In this document: positions 46,942 to 56,235 of the stretch, one piece after another
Numbering within the stretch: the stretch's first letter is position 1
How the letters are laid out: each line of letters starts with the position of its first letter
NCBI GenBank assembly: GCA_009691715.1
Contig: SIAN01000012.1
Location: 1 to 64,000, forward strand
Origin: Planctomycetota bacterium
Lineage (GTDB): Bacteria > Planctomycetota > B15-G4 > SIAN01
Direction: 5' to 3'
DNA length: 64,000 bases
Position numbers and translations under genes: made by a program
Notes under the pieces: model-generated
Databases searched by the model: none
Told to the model about the DNA's origin: nothing
The model's input: only the letters and a program-made list of their open reading frames with translations

Positions 46942-48891
46942 ATGTCCAGCGCACTCACGTCAGCCCTCTCCGGCCTTCGCGTCCACCAGTTCTTCCTCGA
47001 CGTGGTCGGCAACAACCTCGCCAACGCCAGCACGGTCGGCTACCAGTCGTCGCGCGTCACGTTCTCCGACGTGCTGTCGCGATCGTTGAGCTCGGGCTCC
47101 GGCCCGTCGTCGACGATCGGCGGCGTGAACCCGATCCAGATCGGATTGGGCGTGCAGGTCCACTCGGTCGACATCCGCAGCGACCAGGGCGTGCTCGACG
47201 ACACCGGTCGCCCGTTCGACCTCGCGATCCAGGGCGACGGCTTCTTCGTGCTGAACACCGGCGCGCGCAACGTCTTCACCCGCGCCGGCACCTTCGGCAT
47301 CGATGCCAACAACAACCTCGTCGACACCGCCACCGGCTATCGGGTGCGCAGCGTGTCGGGCGCCGACATCCAGCTGCCGCTCAACTCGCTGCTGCCGGCG
47401 CAGGCGACCAGTTCGCTGCGCCTCGGCGGCAACCTGCCGGCGAAGGTCGGCGGACCGATCGCCGAGGTCCTCACCACCTCGACCGCGTACGCCACCGGCA
47501 CCAGCGCCAACATCAGCGGAACCGCGAGCGGACCGTTCACGCTCACCGACGGCGACACGCTCGACGTGCGTGTGGACGGCGGGGCGACGCAGACCGTCAC
47601 GTTCCGCGCAGCCGACTTCACCGCGCTCGGCGGCAACATCGCCACCGCCACCTCGGTCGAAGTCGCGTCGATCATCCAGGCGCAGGTCAGTGGCGTGGCT
47701 GCCGATGGCTCGACCGGCCAGGTCGTCCTGACCTCGAACCGCACCGGCGACAGCTCGTCGATCAAGGTCGATGACGGCGCCGGCAGCCCGGCCGCGATCC
47801 TCGGTCTGTCGACGACGCTCTTGAGCGGCGTCTCATCTCCGGCGGTCGCGACGACCGCGCTCGAGGACCTCGCCGACAACCTCGTCGACTACCAGGCCGG
47901 CGATCGGATCGAGGTCAGCGGCGTGAACGCCGCTGGCCAGCCGGTCTCGGGCACCTTCGTCTACGGCACCGATGGCACGACGCTCGGCGAACTGGTCACG
48001 TTCGCCGACGGCCTGTTCACCGACGCCACCGTCACGCTCGACGGCGCCGGCAACATGGTCGTGACCGCCGATGCCACCGGCGTGGCGCTGCTGTCGCTTT
48101 CGATCGTCGACGACGATGCGAACGTCGGGCAGACGGTCTTCGCCAATCACGGCTTCTCGGTGACGACCGATGGCACCGGGCCCGACACCGTGCGCACGTC
48201 GCTCGACGTGTTCGACTCGCGCGGGCTGCGGCACACCGTCACTCTCACGATGACGCGCGTCGACTCGAGCGAGTGGAACTTGGCGGCGACCACCGACAAC
48301 GCCAACGACCAGATCGTCGACGGCGACGTGCAGAGCATCCGCTTCAACAGCGACGGGTCGTTCTTCGCCACCACCGGCACCGGCACCGGCGACGGCGACC
48401 TCGAGATCATCTTCGACGGCCTCACTTCGGCGCAGCAAGTCGGTCTCGACTTCGGGACCAGCGGCCAACTCGACGGCGTGACCCAGCTCGGTGATTCCAC
48501 CAGCTTCCGCGCGCTGTCGCAGGATGGCTACGCCGTCGGCGAGCTGGTGTCGATGGTCGTGACCTCCGACGGCGTCATCAGCGGGTCGTACAGCAATGGC
48601 CAGCAGCAGGCGCTCGACCAGGTCGCGCTCGCGGTCTTCTCGAACCCGGGCGGCCTGGTGCGGTCGGGTGGCTCCTTGTTCGAGGAGTCGGGGAACTCCG
48701 GGACCGCGCAGCTGCAGTCGGCCGGCAGCGGCCGCGCCGGCTCGATCTACGGCGGCGCGCTCGAGTCGTCGAACGTCGACGTGGCCGAGGAGTTCGTGCG
48801 CCTGATCGAGGCGCAACGCGGCTTCCAGGCCAACGCGCGAGTCATCAAGGTCGCCGACGAGCTCCTGAACGAGCTCGTGAACATCGTCTGA
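46942..48891 (+). CDS. flgE: FlgE, hook protein (enlarged)
   Basis: 649 residues against about 400 in enterics. The N-terminal rod/hook motif LSGLRVHQFFLDVVGNNLAN and C-terminal LESSNVDVAEEFVRLIEAQR (with FQANARVIKVADELL) are standard. An inserted module at about 188-295 begins SGPFTLTDGDTLDVRVDGG and ends near AAILGLSTTLL. It recurs in FlgK here (about 420-525). A further beta region precedes the conserved GPDTVRTSLDVFDSRGLRHT. The extra domains probably decorate the hook surface. Confidence 0.95.
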   Translation: MSSALTSALSGLRVHQFFLDVVGNNLANASTVGYQSSRVTFSDVLSRSLSSGSGPSSTIGGVNPIQIGLGVQVHSVDIRSDQGVLDDTGRPFDLAIQGDGFFVLNTGARNVFTRAGTFGIDANNNLVDTATGYRVRSVSGADIQLPLNSLLPAQATSSLRLGGNLPAKVGGPIAEVLTTSTAYATGTSANISGTASGPFTLTDGDTLDVRVDGGATQTVTFRAADFTALGGNIATATSVEVASIIQAQVSGVAADGSTGQVVLTSNRTGDSSSIKVDDGAGSPAAILGLSTTLLSGVSSPAVATTALEDLADNLVDYQAGDRIEVSGVNAAGQPVSGTFVYGTDGTTLGELVTFADGLFTDATVTLDGAGNMVVTADATGVALLSLSIVDDDANVGQTVFANHGFSVTTDGTGPDTVRTSLDVFDSRGLRHTVTLTMTRVDSSEWNLAATTDNANDQIVDGDVQSIRFNSDGSFFATTGTGTGDGDLEIIFDGLTSAQQVGLDFGTSGQLDGVTQLGDSTSFRALSQDGYAVGELVSMVVTSDGVISGSYSNGQQQALDQVALAVFSNPGGLVRSGGSLFEESGNSGTAQLQSAGSGRAGSIYGGALESSNVDVAEEFVRLIEAQRGFQANARVIKVADELLNELVNIV

Positions 48892-48987
48892 TCGACACGA
48901 CGTCCGGGCGCAATTCCAGTCTTCGTGATCTGCCGCTGCGGCGAACGCCATGGGCGTGTCGCGCTGCGGCCAAGGAGAGCAAGGGCC

Positions 48988-50676
48988 ATGAACCCATCCA
49001 CGCTCGAACAGCGCTACCTCGTCATCCGCGAGCGGGCTGCCCGCGGCGCCGAGGTCGCCACGTTCACGGCGTTCGAGCAACTCTGGAAGGACGCGCGCGC
49101 CGCCGGCGATGAACGCCTCGCGAAACGCATCCTGCGCGACCTGGCGGTGCTGACCGCACAGCTCGATCCGCAGATCGCCCGCGAGCTCGCCGCGGCCTCG
49201 ATCGCCTCACCTGACGCCGCGCGCGTCGAGCTGTCGGTCGTCGTCCTCGGCGTGCCGCAGCCGGCCTCGAACTCACCGGTGATGGCCTCGCTCCAGCATC
49301 AATCGCTGGCGCCCGGACGCTTCGAGACGATCGTCGCCGACCGCGACGACGCGGCATCGTGCAACGCGGCGCTGCGCGCGGCGAAGGGCGAGGTGATCCT
49401 GTTCCTCGCGCACGATCTGACGCTGTCGCCCGACGCGCTGCTGCGCCACCTGACGGCGCATGCCGGCGGCGGGCCAAGTTGCGCGGTGATGGGCGCCGTC
49501 GAGTGGGAGAACCTCGCGCTTCGCCCGTTGGCGTGGGCGCTCGATTCCGTGGGGCTGCTCGGCTGCCAGGCCGGAGTCGACTCTGCTGGAGACGTGCCGG
49601 CCGAGTGCCTGGCGCTGGTGCACGCGAGCTTCCCGCGCGGACCGCTGCTCGAATCGGGCGGGATCAACGAAGGGATCTCCGCGTTCGCTGGACCCGAGCT
49701 TGGCGTGCGGCTTGCCGCTGCCGGCTGGCGCATCACGATCGACCCCGCCATCGGCGGACGCCGGACGCCGGCGACCGACCTCGATGGTTGGCTCACCCGC
49801 TGTCGCGCGATGGGCGGCGACTGGTCCGAGCTGCGCCGGCTCCATGGCGGCGCGGCGCCGCCGTCGTGGCTGCGTGACATCGGCCTCGAGGAGAGCGTCG
49901 GCGACTCGCTGTTCGACCGCCTGCTCGGATCTGCCGATCGCCACTCGCGCTGCGTCTCCGCGCTGCACGACTCGCTCACGGACATCGAGCAGGTCGTCGC
50001 GCGTTCGCCCGATCGCGCGCTCACGACGCTGGAGAAGCTGGCGTCCGACCTCACCGCCGCCGTGCTCGAAGTCACGCGCCATGAGCTGCTGCGCGGCTTC
50101 GCCCACTCGATCGGTGGCGGCACGCGCGACGCGCTCGAGCGCTGCGCTGTCCGCACCGTGCGCGGCGCGGCGGTGCTGGTCCTGTCGAGCGATCACAGCG
50201 TCGAGGCGGCGCGCGTCGCGCTGTCTGAGCTGCCGCAGTGGGCGGAGCTCTTGGTCGGCGTGCAGGAAGGTGCGCCGGAGTGGCGGCTGCCGGAGGACCG
50301 CCGCATCCGTCGGCTGCTGCTTCCGAAGGGCGCGACCGCGCCGGTGTTGAAGCAGGCGCTGCTGAACGGCACCGGTGCCGACTTCTTCGTGCTGCTCGAC
50401 GGCAGTTGTGTTCCGACCTGCGCGGAGTGGACGGCGCTGCGCCTCACGCTTTCGACGCTTCCCTGCGTCGGCGCGTGCAGCGTGGACGGCGAGCCCGCGC
50501 CGCTGGCGCACGCCCGCATGTGCCAGCGGTTGCCGAACGCGCTGGTCGCGGTGCGTCGCGACGTCATCGAGAGCGACGGCGGCGAGGCCGGCTCGTTGCT
50601 CGAACGGCTGGTCCGGAAGGGTTACCGGCTCGCGACGGCGGCGCCTGCCCGAGTGGAGAGCGCATGCGCCCCTTGA
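48988..50676 (+). CDS. GT2-like glycosyltransferase in the hook operon
   Basis: 562 residues, from ATG 48988 behind AAGGAGAGC. An N-terminal helical part (about 1-65) precedes a GT-A-like domain with VELSVVVLGVPQPASNSPVM, FETIVADRDDAASCNAALRA, and AKGEVILFLAHDLTLSPDAL in place of the usual DxD. A second nucleotide-sugar-like half follows (VLVLSSDHSVEAARVALSEL, GTGADFFVLLDGSCVPT). It is a weak, divergent double GT2 architecture. The stop overlaps the next gene by 13 bp. Flagellar glycosylation is the natural inference from its place between flgE and flgF. Catalysis is uncertain because the motifs are degenerate. Confidence 0.65.
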   Translation: MNPSTLEQRYLVIRERAARGAEVATFTAFEQLWKDARAAGDERLAKRILRDLAVLTAQLDPQIARELAAASIASPDAARVELSVVVLGVPQPASNSPVMASLQHQSLAPGRFETIVADRDDAASCNAALRAAKGEVILFLAHDLTLSPDALLRHLTAHAGGGPSCAVMGAVEWENLALRPLAWALDSVGLLGCQAGVDSAGDVPAECLALVHASFPRGPLLESGGINEGISAFAGPELGVRLAAAGWRITIDPAIGGRRTPATDLDGWLTRCRAMGGDWSELRRLHGGAAPPSWLRDIGLEESVGDSLFDRLLGSADRHSRCVSALHDSLTDIEQVVARSPDRALTTLEKLASDLTAAVLEVTRHELLRGFAHSIGGGTRDALERCAVRTVRGAAVLVLSSDHSVEAARVALSELPQWAELLVGVQEGAPEWRLPEDRRIRRLLLPKGATAPVLKQALLNGTGADFFVLLDGSCVPTCAEWTALRLTLSTLPCVGACSVDGEPAPLAHARMCQRLPNALVAVRRDVIESDGGEAGSLLERLVRKGYRLATAAPARVESACAP

Positions 50677-53549
50677 CCGTCGTCAAGGTCTGGTTCCAGA
50701 ACGACCGGGCCGACACCGGTTTGCGTGACCAGCGGTTGGCGCGAGCGCTCCTCGATGACGCTCGCGTGAGCCGCGTCGTCCACCTCGAACCGCCGGTCGC
50801 ATCCGCGTCGCTTGCGACGGTGCGTGCCGACGATCCGACGCTCCTGAACGCGCGGCGACGCTCGGCGGGGGTAAGGGACGGCCGTTCCTGGCAGCTCACG
50901 CCGACCTGGCGCAGTGATGGCGGCGGCAACGGCGGCGGCGACCCGTGGCGGCAGGTGCTCACCCAGGTCGGGACGTTCCTCGCCGAAGCCGGCGCCTTCT
51001 CCCCCGACTCGCTGCTCTGGGTCAACGCGCCGTCCGCCCTCGGCGAGCGGATCGTCGCGACGTTCGGCGAGCGCTTCGGCCGCATCGTGACCGAACTCGA
51101 AGACGACCACCGTGAATACACGCCGGCGCGCAGCGCGCAGCGTCTCGCGCTCGAGCGTTCCTACGAACGGCTGGTGCGCGCGAGCGATCTGCTGGTCGGC
51201 AACAACTCGCGCCTGCTCGCCGAGTGGGCGCGCCTGCAGCCGACCTGCGTGCTGGCGCGAAACGCCGTCGATTCGCGCGAATGGGCGACGTCGTCGCCGG
51301 AGCCGTCGGTCCTGGCCGGACTGCCGCGGCCACGTTTCGGCTACGCCGGGAACTTGCGCCTGCGTCTGGTGCCCGACCTGTTGCGCGCCGTCGCGCAGGC
51401 CAATCCCGATGCCGCGCTCCTGCTGGCGGGCGTCGGTGGCGAAGCGTTGCTGCCACAGCTTGCAGGTCTGACGAACGTCCGCTGGGTCGGCGCGCTGCCG
51501 AGTCGTGACGTGCCGGCGTTCCTGCAGCATTGCGACGTCCTGCTGATGCCACACGCGATCGGCCCGCTCACCGACTCGATGGATCCGCAGAAGGTCTACG
51601 AGTATCTCGCCAGTGGCCGGCCGATCGTCGCGACGCCGGTCGCGGGTGCGCGCGAGCGCGGCGAACTGCTGGCGCTGGCCGGCGACGCGACGGAATTCGT
51701 CGCGGCGGCGGCGGCGGCGCTCGCGGAACGTGACCCGGCGGCGAGCGCGCGCCGGCGTGCGGCGGGGACGGCACGTGGTTGGGGCGACGTCGCGCGCGAA
51801 GTGCTCGACGCCGCGCTGGCGGTCGAGCGTCCGCTCGAGCGCATGCGTCAGGAGGCGGCGCTCGGCTACTTCCAGCACGACCGGCCCGAGGTGCGCGCGT
51901 TGGTGCCGAGCGCGGCGCGGCGCGTGCTCGATGTCGGTTGCGGCGCGGGTGCACTTGGCGCGGCGTTGCAGTTCGAACGGCCTCACGTCGAAGTGACGGG
52001 AATCGAGCTCGACCCGCGTGCCGCGGCGCGGGCGTCTGAGTCGCTGGCGCGGGTGTTGACGGGGGACGCGCTCGCGCGCCTCGCCGAGCTGACCGACCAG
52101 TCGTTCGATGTCGTGCTGTTCGCTGACCTGCTCGAACATCTGGCCGACCCCGAAGTGGCGCTGACCCAGGCGCGTCGGCTGCTTGCGCCCGGAGGCTCCG
52201 TGATCGCGAGCCTCCCGAACGTGCGCCATTGGTCGGTGGTGCGCCAACTGCTCGAAGGCGAGTTCCGCTACGAGCCGGCCGGCATCCTCGACCGGACGCA
52301 CCTGCGCTTCTTCACCCGCCAGAGCGCGCAGCGGCTGTTCGAGGCGTCGGGCTTCGCGGTCGAGCTCTGTCAGGGCCTGCATTGGGATCGCGGCGAGATG
52401 CCGGTCGAACTGGTCGACGCGCTGGCCGCAGGCGGCCTCGACGTCGCGACGTTGCGCGCCGAGTCGCGCGAACACCAGTGGCTGTTCGTCGCGCATGCGG
52501 CCCTTGCCTCGACGGCGCCCGCAGTCGCCCGTCCGGCGGCACGCACCAGCGTCGTGATCCCGGTCTGCAATGCCGCGGACTACACCGCGCAATGTCTCGG
52601 CGAGCTGCGACTGCGCGGCGAGGGCGTCCTCGAAGTGATCGTGGTCGACAATGGTTCGACCGACGCCACGGCAGAGCTCCTGGCGCGCCAGCCCGAGCTG
52701 CGCGTGATCCGGAACGCGGAGAACAAGGGTTTCGCGGGCGCGGTGAACCAGGGCATCGCGGCGGCACGTGGCGAGCTGGTTTGCGTGCTGAACAACGACA
52801 CGCTGCTGGCCGACGGCTGGCTGGCGCCGCAGGTGCGCCTCCTCGACACGGATGCCTCGATCGCCATGGTCGGCCCGGTCACGAGCTACGCCAAGGGACG
52901 CCAGCAGATTGACCTCGGCGAAGGCACTGCGCTGCCCGATCTTGCGACGCTGCATCGCCGCGCCGCGGCTTGGTGCGCGCGTGAGCAGGGACGGATCGAG
53001 GACGTCGCCTTCCTGTCAGGCTTCTGCTTCACGGCGCGGCGCTCCGAACTGCTGCCGATCGGCGGCCTCGCGGATGCCTACGGCAAGGGCACCTTCGAAG
53101 ACGACGAACTCTGCCGCACGTTCCGACGCAGCGGCCGGCGCCTGGTCATCGCGCGCGACGCCTACGTGCACCATTTCGGCAACCGGACCTTCCGCGCCCT
53201 CGACATCGATCTCACCCGCCAGCAGCAGGAGAATCTGCGCCTCTTCGCACAGCGCCACGCCGGCGACCCCGGACTGCTGGCGCGGTTATGCGCCGAGCAG
53301 GGGCGTTGGCGCGACGTGCTGAAGTTGGCGCGAGCGGCACTGGCGAAGGAGTCGCGCGATCTCGACGCCTTGATGCTGGCGGCGCTCGCGGCCGACGCAC
53401 TCGCGCGACCAGCGGATGCGGCGAAGCTCGCCGCGCGCTACCTCGACCGCTGCCCGCACGATGTGGAGCTTCAGGCGCTTGCGGTGCGCTGCGAAAACGC
53501 TTCAGGGGCACGCCTCGCGACCCGGAACGCGGTGCCGAGCGGAGCCTGA
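50664..53549 (+). CDS. GT4-like / methyltransferase / GT2 fusion enzyme
   Basis: 961 residues. (1) About 1-390: GT-B glycosyltransferase, with RFGYAGNLRLRLVPDLL, NPDAALLLAGVGGEAL, WVGALPSRDVPAFLQHCDVL and DPQKVYEYLASGRPIVATPV. (2) About 400-600: class I SAM methyltransferase, with VLDVGCGAGALGAAL (around 420), TGIELDPRAA, DVVLFADLLEHLADPE and LAPGGSVIASLPNV. (3) About 625-870: GT2, with TSVVIPVCNAADYTAQCLGE, VIVVDNGSTDATAEL, NKGFAGAVNQGIAAARGELV, CVLNNDT and a GTFEDDELCRTFRRSG acceptor motif. (4) A short TPR-like tail. All key motifs are present, so all three domains could be active. It is coupled to the preceding gene by overlap. It would suit processive building of a methylated glycan on hook or flagellin. 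Confidence 0.85.
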   Translation: MRPLTVVKVWFQNDRADTGLRDQRLARALLDDARVSRVVHLEPPVASASLATVRADDPTLLNARRRSAGVRDGRSWQLTPTWRSDGGGNGGGDPWRQVLTQVGTFLAEAGAFSPDSLLWVNAPSALGERIVATFGERFGRIVTELEDDHREYTPARSAQRLALERSYERLVRASDLLVGNNSRLLAEWARLQPTCVLARNAVDSREWATSSPEPSVLAGLPRPRFGYAGNLRLRLVPDLLRAVAQANPDAALLLAGVGGEALLPQLAGLTNVRWVGALPSRDVPAFLQHCDVLLMPHAIGPLTDSMDPQKVYEYLASGRPIVATPVAGARERGELLALAGDATEFVAAAAAALAERDPAASARRRAAGTARGWGDVAREVLDAALAVERPLERMRQEAALGYFQHDRPEVRALVPSAARRVLDVGCGAGALGAALQFERPHVEVTGIELDPRAAARASESLARVLTGDALARLAELTDQSFDVVLFADLLEHLADPEVALTQARRLLAPGGSVIASLPNVRHWSVVRQLLEGEFRYEPAGILDRTHLRFFTRQSAQRLFEASGFAVELCQGLHWDRGEMPVELVDALAAGGLDVATLRAESREHQWLFVAHAALASTAPAVARPAARTSVVIPVCNAADYTAQCLGELRLRGEGVLEVIVVDNGSTDATAELLARQPELRVIRNAENKGFAGAVNQGIAAARGELVCVLNNDTLLADGWLAPQVRLLDTDASIAMVGPVTSYAKGRQQIDLGEGTALPDLATLHRRAAAWCAREQGRIEDVAFLSGFCFTARRSELLPIGGLADAYGKGTFEDDELCRTFRRSGRRLVIARDAYVHHFGNRTFRALDIDLTRQQQENLRLFAQRHAGDPGLLARLCAEQGRWRDVLKLARAALAKESRDLDALMLAALAADALARPADAAKLAARYLDRCPHDVELQALAVRCENASGARLATRNAVPSGA

Positions 53550-53633
53550 TCGGCGTCGTCATCCGATCGCGCCAAGTAGACGCAACCGATTGTCCTTAGC
53601 GGACTTATGCACGTCCGATGGAAATCGTCCGAG

Positions 53634-53649
53634 CGGCACGCGGTCTGCC
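53634..53649 (+). promoter_or_regulatory. Candidate sigma-54 promoter before flgF
   Basis: CGGCACGCGGTCTGCC matches GGCACG-N4-TTGC with one substitution in the -12 element and correct GG-N10-GC spacing. The predicted transcription start (about 53660) is only about 4 bp before the annotated flgF ATG (53664). So either flgF is leaderless or translation begins at ATG 53722. Confidence 0.5.
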
Positions 53650-53663
53650 ATAGGTCCGCTGCC

Positions 53664-54398
53664 ATGCGCCCCATCACTGAAATCGACCCGCGCGCCGCGT
53701 CGTCCGCCATCACCGGCGCCATGAAGGCGCTCGAGCGGCGCTTCGAGGTCGTCGCCGACAACCTCGCCAACGTCGAGACCAACGGTCACAAGCGGTTGAT
53801 CGCGTACTCGATTGGTTCTTCGGACGATTCGTCCGCGGCTCAAGGGACCGAGTCGACCGGCGCCGAACTCGAGCGCGATTTCACCCAAGGCGACCTGATC
53901 GAGAGTGGCGACCCCGCCGACCTCGCGCTGAACGGCGAGGGCTTCTTCGCGGTCCAGGTCGACGCCGACATCCGCTACGTGCGGACCGCCCGACTCTTCC
54001 GCGATCCGGAAGGGACGCTGCGAGACGGCAGGGGCGCGCAGCTGCTCGGCGAGTCGGGTCCCATCAGCGTTCCGACCGCGGCGGTCGACCTGCGCGTCGA
54101 GAAGGACGGCACGGTGACTGCCGACTTCGAGGCGGTCGGAAAGCTGCGCGTCGTCACGTTCGTCGACCCGACGGAGCTGAACGCCGTCGGCGGCGGTCGT
54201 TACGCCGCGTCGAGCCGCGCCGATCTGGTCGCGGCGACCGCGACCGATGTCGCGTCGGGCTTTCGCGAACGATCCAACACCGACCCCGTGAGCGAACTGG
54301 TCGAGATGATCCTGATCCAGCGGCAGTACGAGGCGGCTCAGCGCGCGCTCTCCACCGAGAGCGAGCTGCGTAAGAGTCTGAACGAACTTTCGGGCTGA
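53664..54398 (+). CDS. flgF: FlgF-like proximal rod protein
   Basis: 244 residues from ATG 53664. It has the rod-protein motif MKALERRFEVVADNLANVET and NGHKRLIAYSIG near the N-terminus, a central DLALNGEGFFAVQVDADIRY block and C-terminal SNTDPVSELVEMILIQRQYE. Placement immediately before flgG supports FlgF over FlgG. An alternative start at the internal Met of MKALERRF is possible given the promoter position. It assembles into the proximal rod through the Fli/Flh gate. Confidence 0.85.
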   Translation: MRPITEIDPRAASSAITGAMKALERRFEVVADNLANVETNGHKRLIAYSIGSSDDSSAAQGTESTGAELERDFTQGDLIESGDPADLALNGEGFFAVQVDADIRYVRTARLFRDPEGTLRDGRGAQLLGESGPISVPTAAVDLRVEKDGTVTADFEAVGKLRVVTFVDPTELNAVGGGRYAASSRADLVAATATDVASGFRERSNTDPVSELVEMILIQRQYEAAQRALSTESELRKSLNELSG

Positions 54399-54415
54399 GC
54401 GAGGGAGATGCGCCG

Positions 54416-55207
54416 ATGATGAAGGGACTGTTCACTGCTGCGTCCGGGATGAAGGTGCAGCAGACCAACGTCGACGTGATCGCGAACAACCTCGCGAACG
54501 TCAACACGGCCGGCTACAAGCGCACTCAGGCCGACTTCCAGGACTTGCTCTACGTGATCATGAAGGAGCCTGGCGCGCAGACCGGCTCCGGCTTCAGCAC
54601 GCCGTCGGGCGTGCAGATCGGCTCGGGCGCCGAGCTGGTGTCGACCACGAAGATCTTCACGCCGGGCGTGCTCGAGCAGACCGACAACGTGCTCGACGTC
54701 GCCATCCTCGGTGACGGCTTCTTCGAGGTCGAGCTGCCGAACGGGCAGAAGGCCTTCACTCGCGACGGCGGCCTGCGCATCGACGGTGCCGGGTTGCTGG
54801 TCACGGCGCAGGGTTTCCGCATCGCGCCGGCGATCACGATCGATTCCTCGGTCGACAAGAACATCTCGATCGCGGCGGACGGGACCATCACCGGAAAGAA
54901 CGCGGCGACCGGGGCCCCCGTTCCGATCGGCGAGCTGAAGCTGTCGCGCTTCGCCAACGCGGCGGGCCTGCGCGCGGGCGGCGGCAACCTGCTCTACGAA
55001 ACGGCATCGTCGGGCCCGCCGACCCCTTCCCAGCCGGGCCAGGACGGCACCGGAACGCTCGGTCAGGGCATGCTCGAACGGTCGAACGTCAACGTCGTGA
55101 GCGAACTGGTCAACCTGATCACGGCGCAGCGCGCGTACGAGATGAATTCGCGCGCGATCAAGGTGGGCGACGAGATGCTCGCCGACGCCTCGAACCTGGT
55201 GCGCTGA
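54416..55207 (+). CDS. flgG: FlgG, distal rod protein
   Basis: 263 residues, enteric length (260). MMKGLFTAASGMKVQQTNVD, VIANNLANVNTAGYKRTQAD and the C-terminal ERSNVNVVSELVNLITAQRA, YEMNSRAIKVGDEML are near-consensus. AILGDGFFEVELPNGQKAFT marks the central domain. It forms the distal rod that crosses the P and L rings. flgA follows with a 1-bp gap. Confidence 0.97.
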   Translation: MMKGLFTAASGMKVQQTNVDVIANNLANVNTAGYKRTQADFQDLLYVIMKEPGAQTGSGFSTPSGVQIGSGAELVSTTKIFTPGVLEQTDNVLDVAILGDGFFEVELPNGQKAFTRDGGLRIDGAGLLVTAQGFRIAPAITIDSSVDKNISIAADGTITGKNAATGAPVPIGELKLSRFANAAGLRAGGGNLLYETASSGPPTPSQPGQDGTGTLGQGMLERSNVNVVSELVNLITAQRAYEMNSRAIKVGDEMLADASNLVR

Positions 55208-55208
55208 C

Positions 55209-56186
55209 ATGGCGCTCCTCGCCACGCTGTTCGCTTCGTTGCTGGCGTGCTTCGGCGACGCGGCTCCGGCCGACCGGCTGCTGGTGCAGCTCAAGCCGCG
55301 CGTCGCGGTCACCCATTCGCCGGTGGTGCTGGCGGATGTCGCGGAGCTGCACGGGCCGAAGGCGGAGGTCGATCGTTTCGCGAAGCTCGAGATCTGCCCC
55401 GCTCCGGCCGCCGGCAAACCGCGTCTGGTCAGCTCGGCCGGTGTGCGCCTCGCCGCGCGTCTGGCCGGGCTGCAGCTCGATGCCGATCGCATCGTCGGCG
55501 CGCCGCTGGTCGAGGTCGTCGCCAACTGGATCGAGCTCTCGAGTGACGATCTCTATGCCCAGGCCCAGCGCTGGGTGCTGTCGCAGACGGCCGAGCTCGG
55601 CGACCGCGTGCTGCTCGAACGCGCGGTGAAGCCCACGGCGATGCCGTTGCTCGACGGCGCGGGCGAGGCGGAGTTCGAGTTCGCCTTCGTCTCGAAGCCG
55701 CGCAGCGTCGGCACGGTGCAGGTGAAGATCGCCGTCCGTCAGGGCCTGACCTTCATCGGCGACCGCGTCGCGACCTTCCGCGTGCGCCGCTTCGGCCGAC
55801 AGTTGCGCTTGCTGACCGCGGTGCGCCAGGGCGAGACCGTCTCCGCTGCGCAGGTGATGGAAAGCGAGGGGGAGTGGAGCGCGCTCGCCGGCACGCCGGT
55901 GATCGCCGAGGCCGAACTCGACGGGAAGGTCGCGACCCGCGATCTCGAGGCCGGCGCCGTGCTCACCCGGGAAGTGCTCGAGCACCAGCAACTGGCCCGC
56001 AAGGGCGACTCGGTCCAGCTGATCCTGAAGAGCGGCAGCCTCGAGATCGTGCTGATCGGCACGGCGCAGCGCCCAGGGCGCAAGGGCGATGTCGTGCCGG
56101 TGCTGAATCCGACGACGCAGAAGGTGATCAACGCCGAATTGATCGCGCGCAATGGCGCCGGGCTGGCAGTCGCCCTCGTCCGCTGA
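55209..56186 (+). CDS. flgA: FlgA, P-ring assembly chaperone
   Basis: A 325-residue periplasmic protein with a signal peptide (MALLATLFASLLACFGDAAP) and a C-terminal SAF domain: LRLLTAVRQGETVSAAQVME, DGKVATRDLEAGAVLTREVL and RKGDSVQLILKSGSLEIVLI, ending LNPTTQKVINAELIARNGAG. FlgA helps FlgI assemble the P ring. It is longer than enteric FlgA (about 219), with an extra N-terminal beta domain, as seen in several non-enteric phyla. Confidence 0.88.
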   Translation: MALLATLFASLLACFGDAAPADRLLVQLKPRVAVTHSPVVLADVAELHGPKAEVDRFAKLEICPAPAAGKPRLVSSAGVRLAARLAGLQLDADRIVGAPLVEVVANWIELSSDDLYAQAQRWVLSQTAELGDRVLLERAVKPTAMPLLDGAGEAEFEFAFVSKPRSVGTVQVKIAVRQGLTFIGDRVATFRVRRFGRQLRLLTAVRQGETVSAAQVMESEGEWSALAGTPVIAEAELDGKVATRDLEAGAVLTREVLEHQQLARKGDSVQLILKSGSLEIVLIGTAQRPGRKGDVVPVLNPTTQKVINAELIARNGAGLAVALVR

Positions 56187-56235
56187 AGCGGGTGGGCCGG
56201 TCGTGTCGATCAAGGTCGATGGAGGAGGGACTTCG

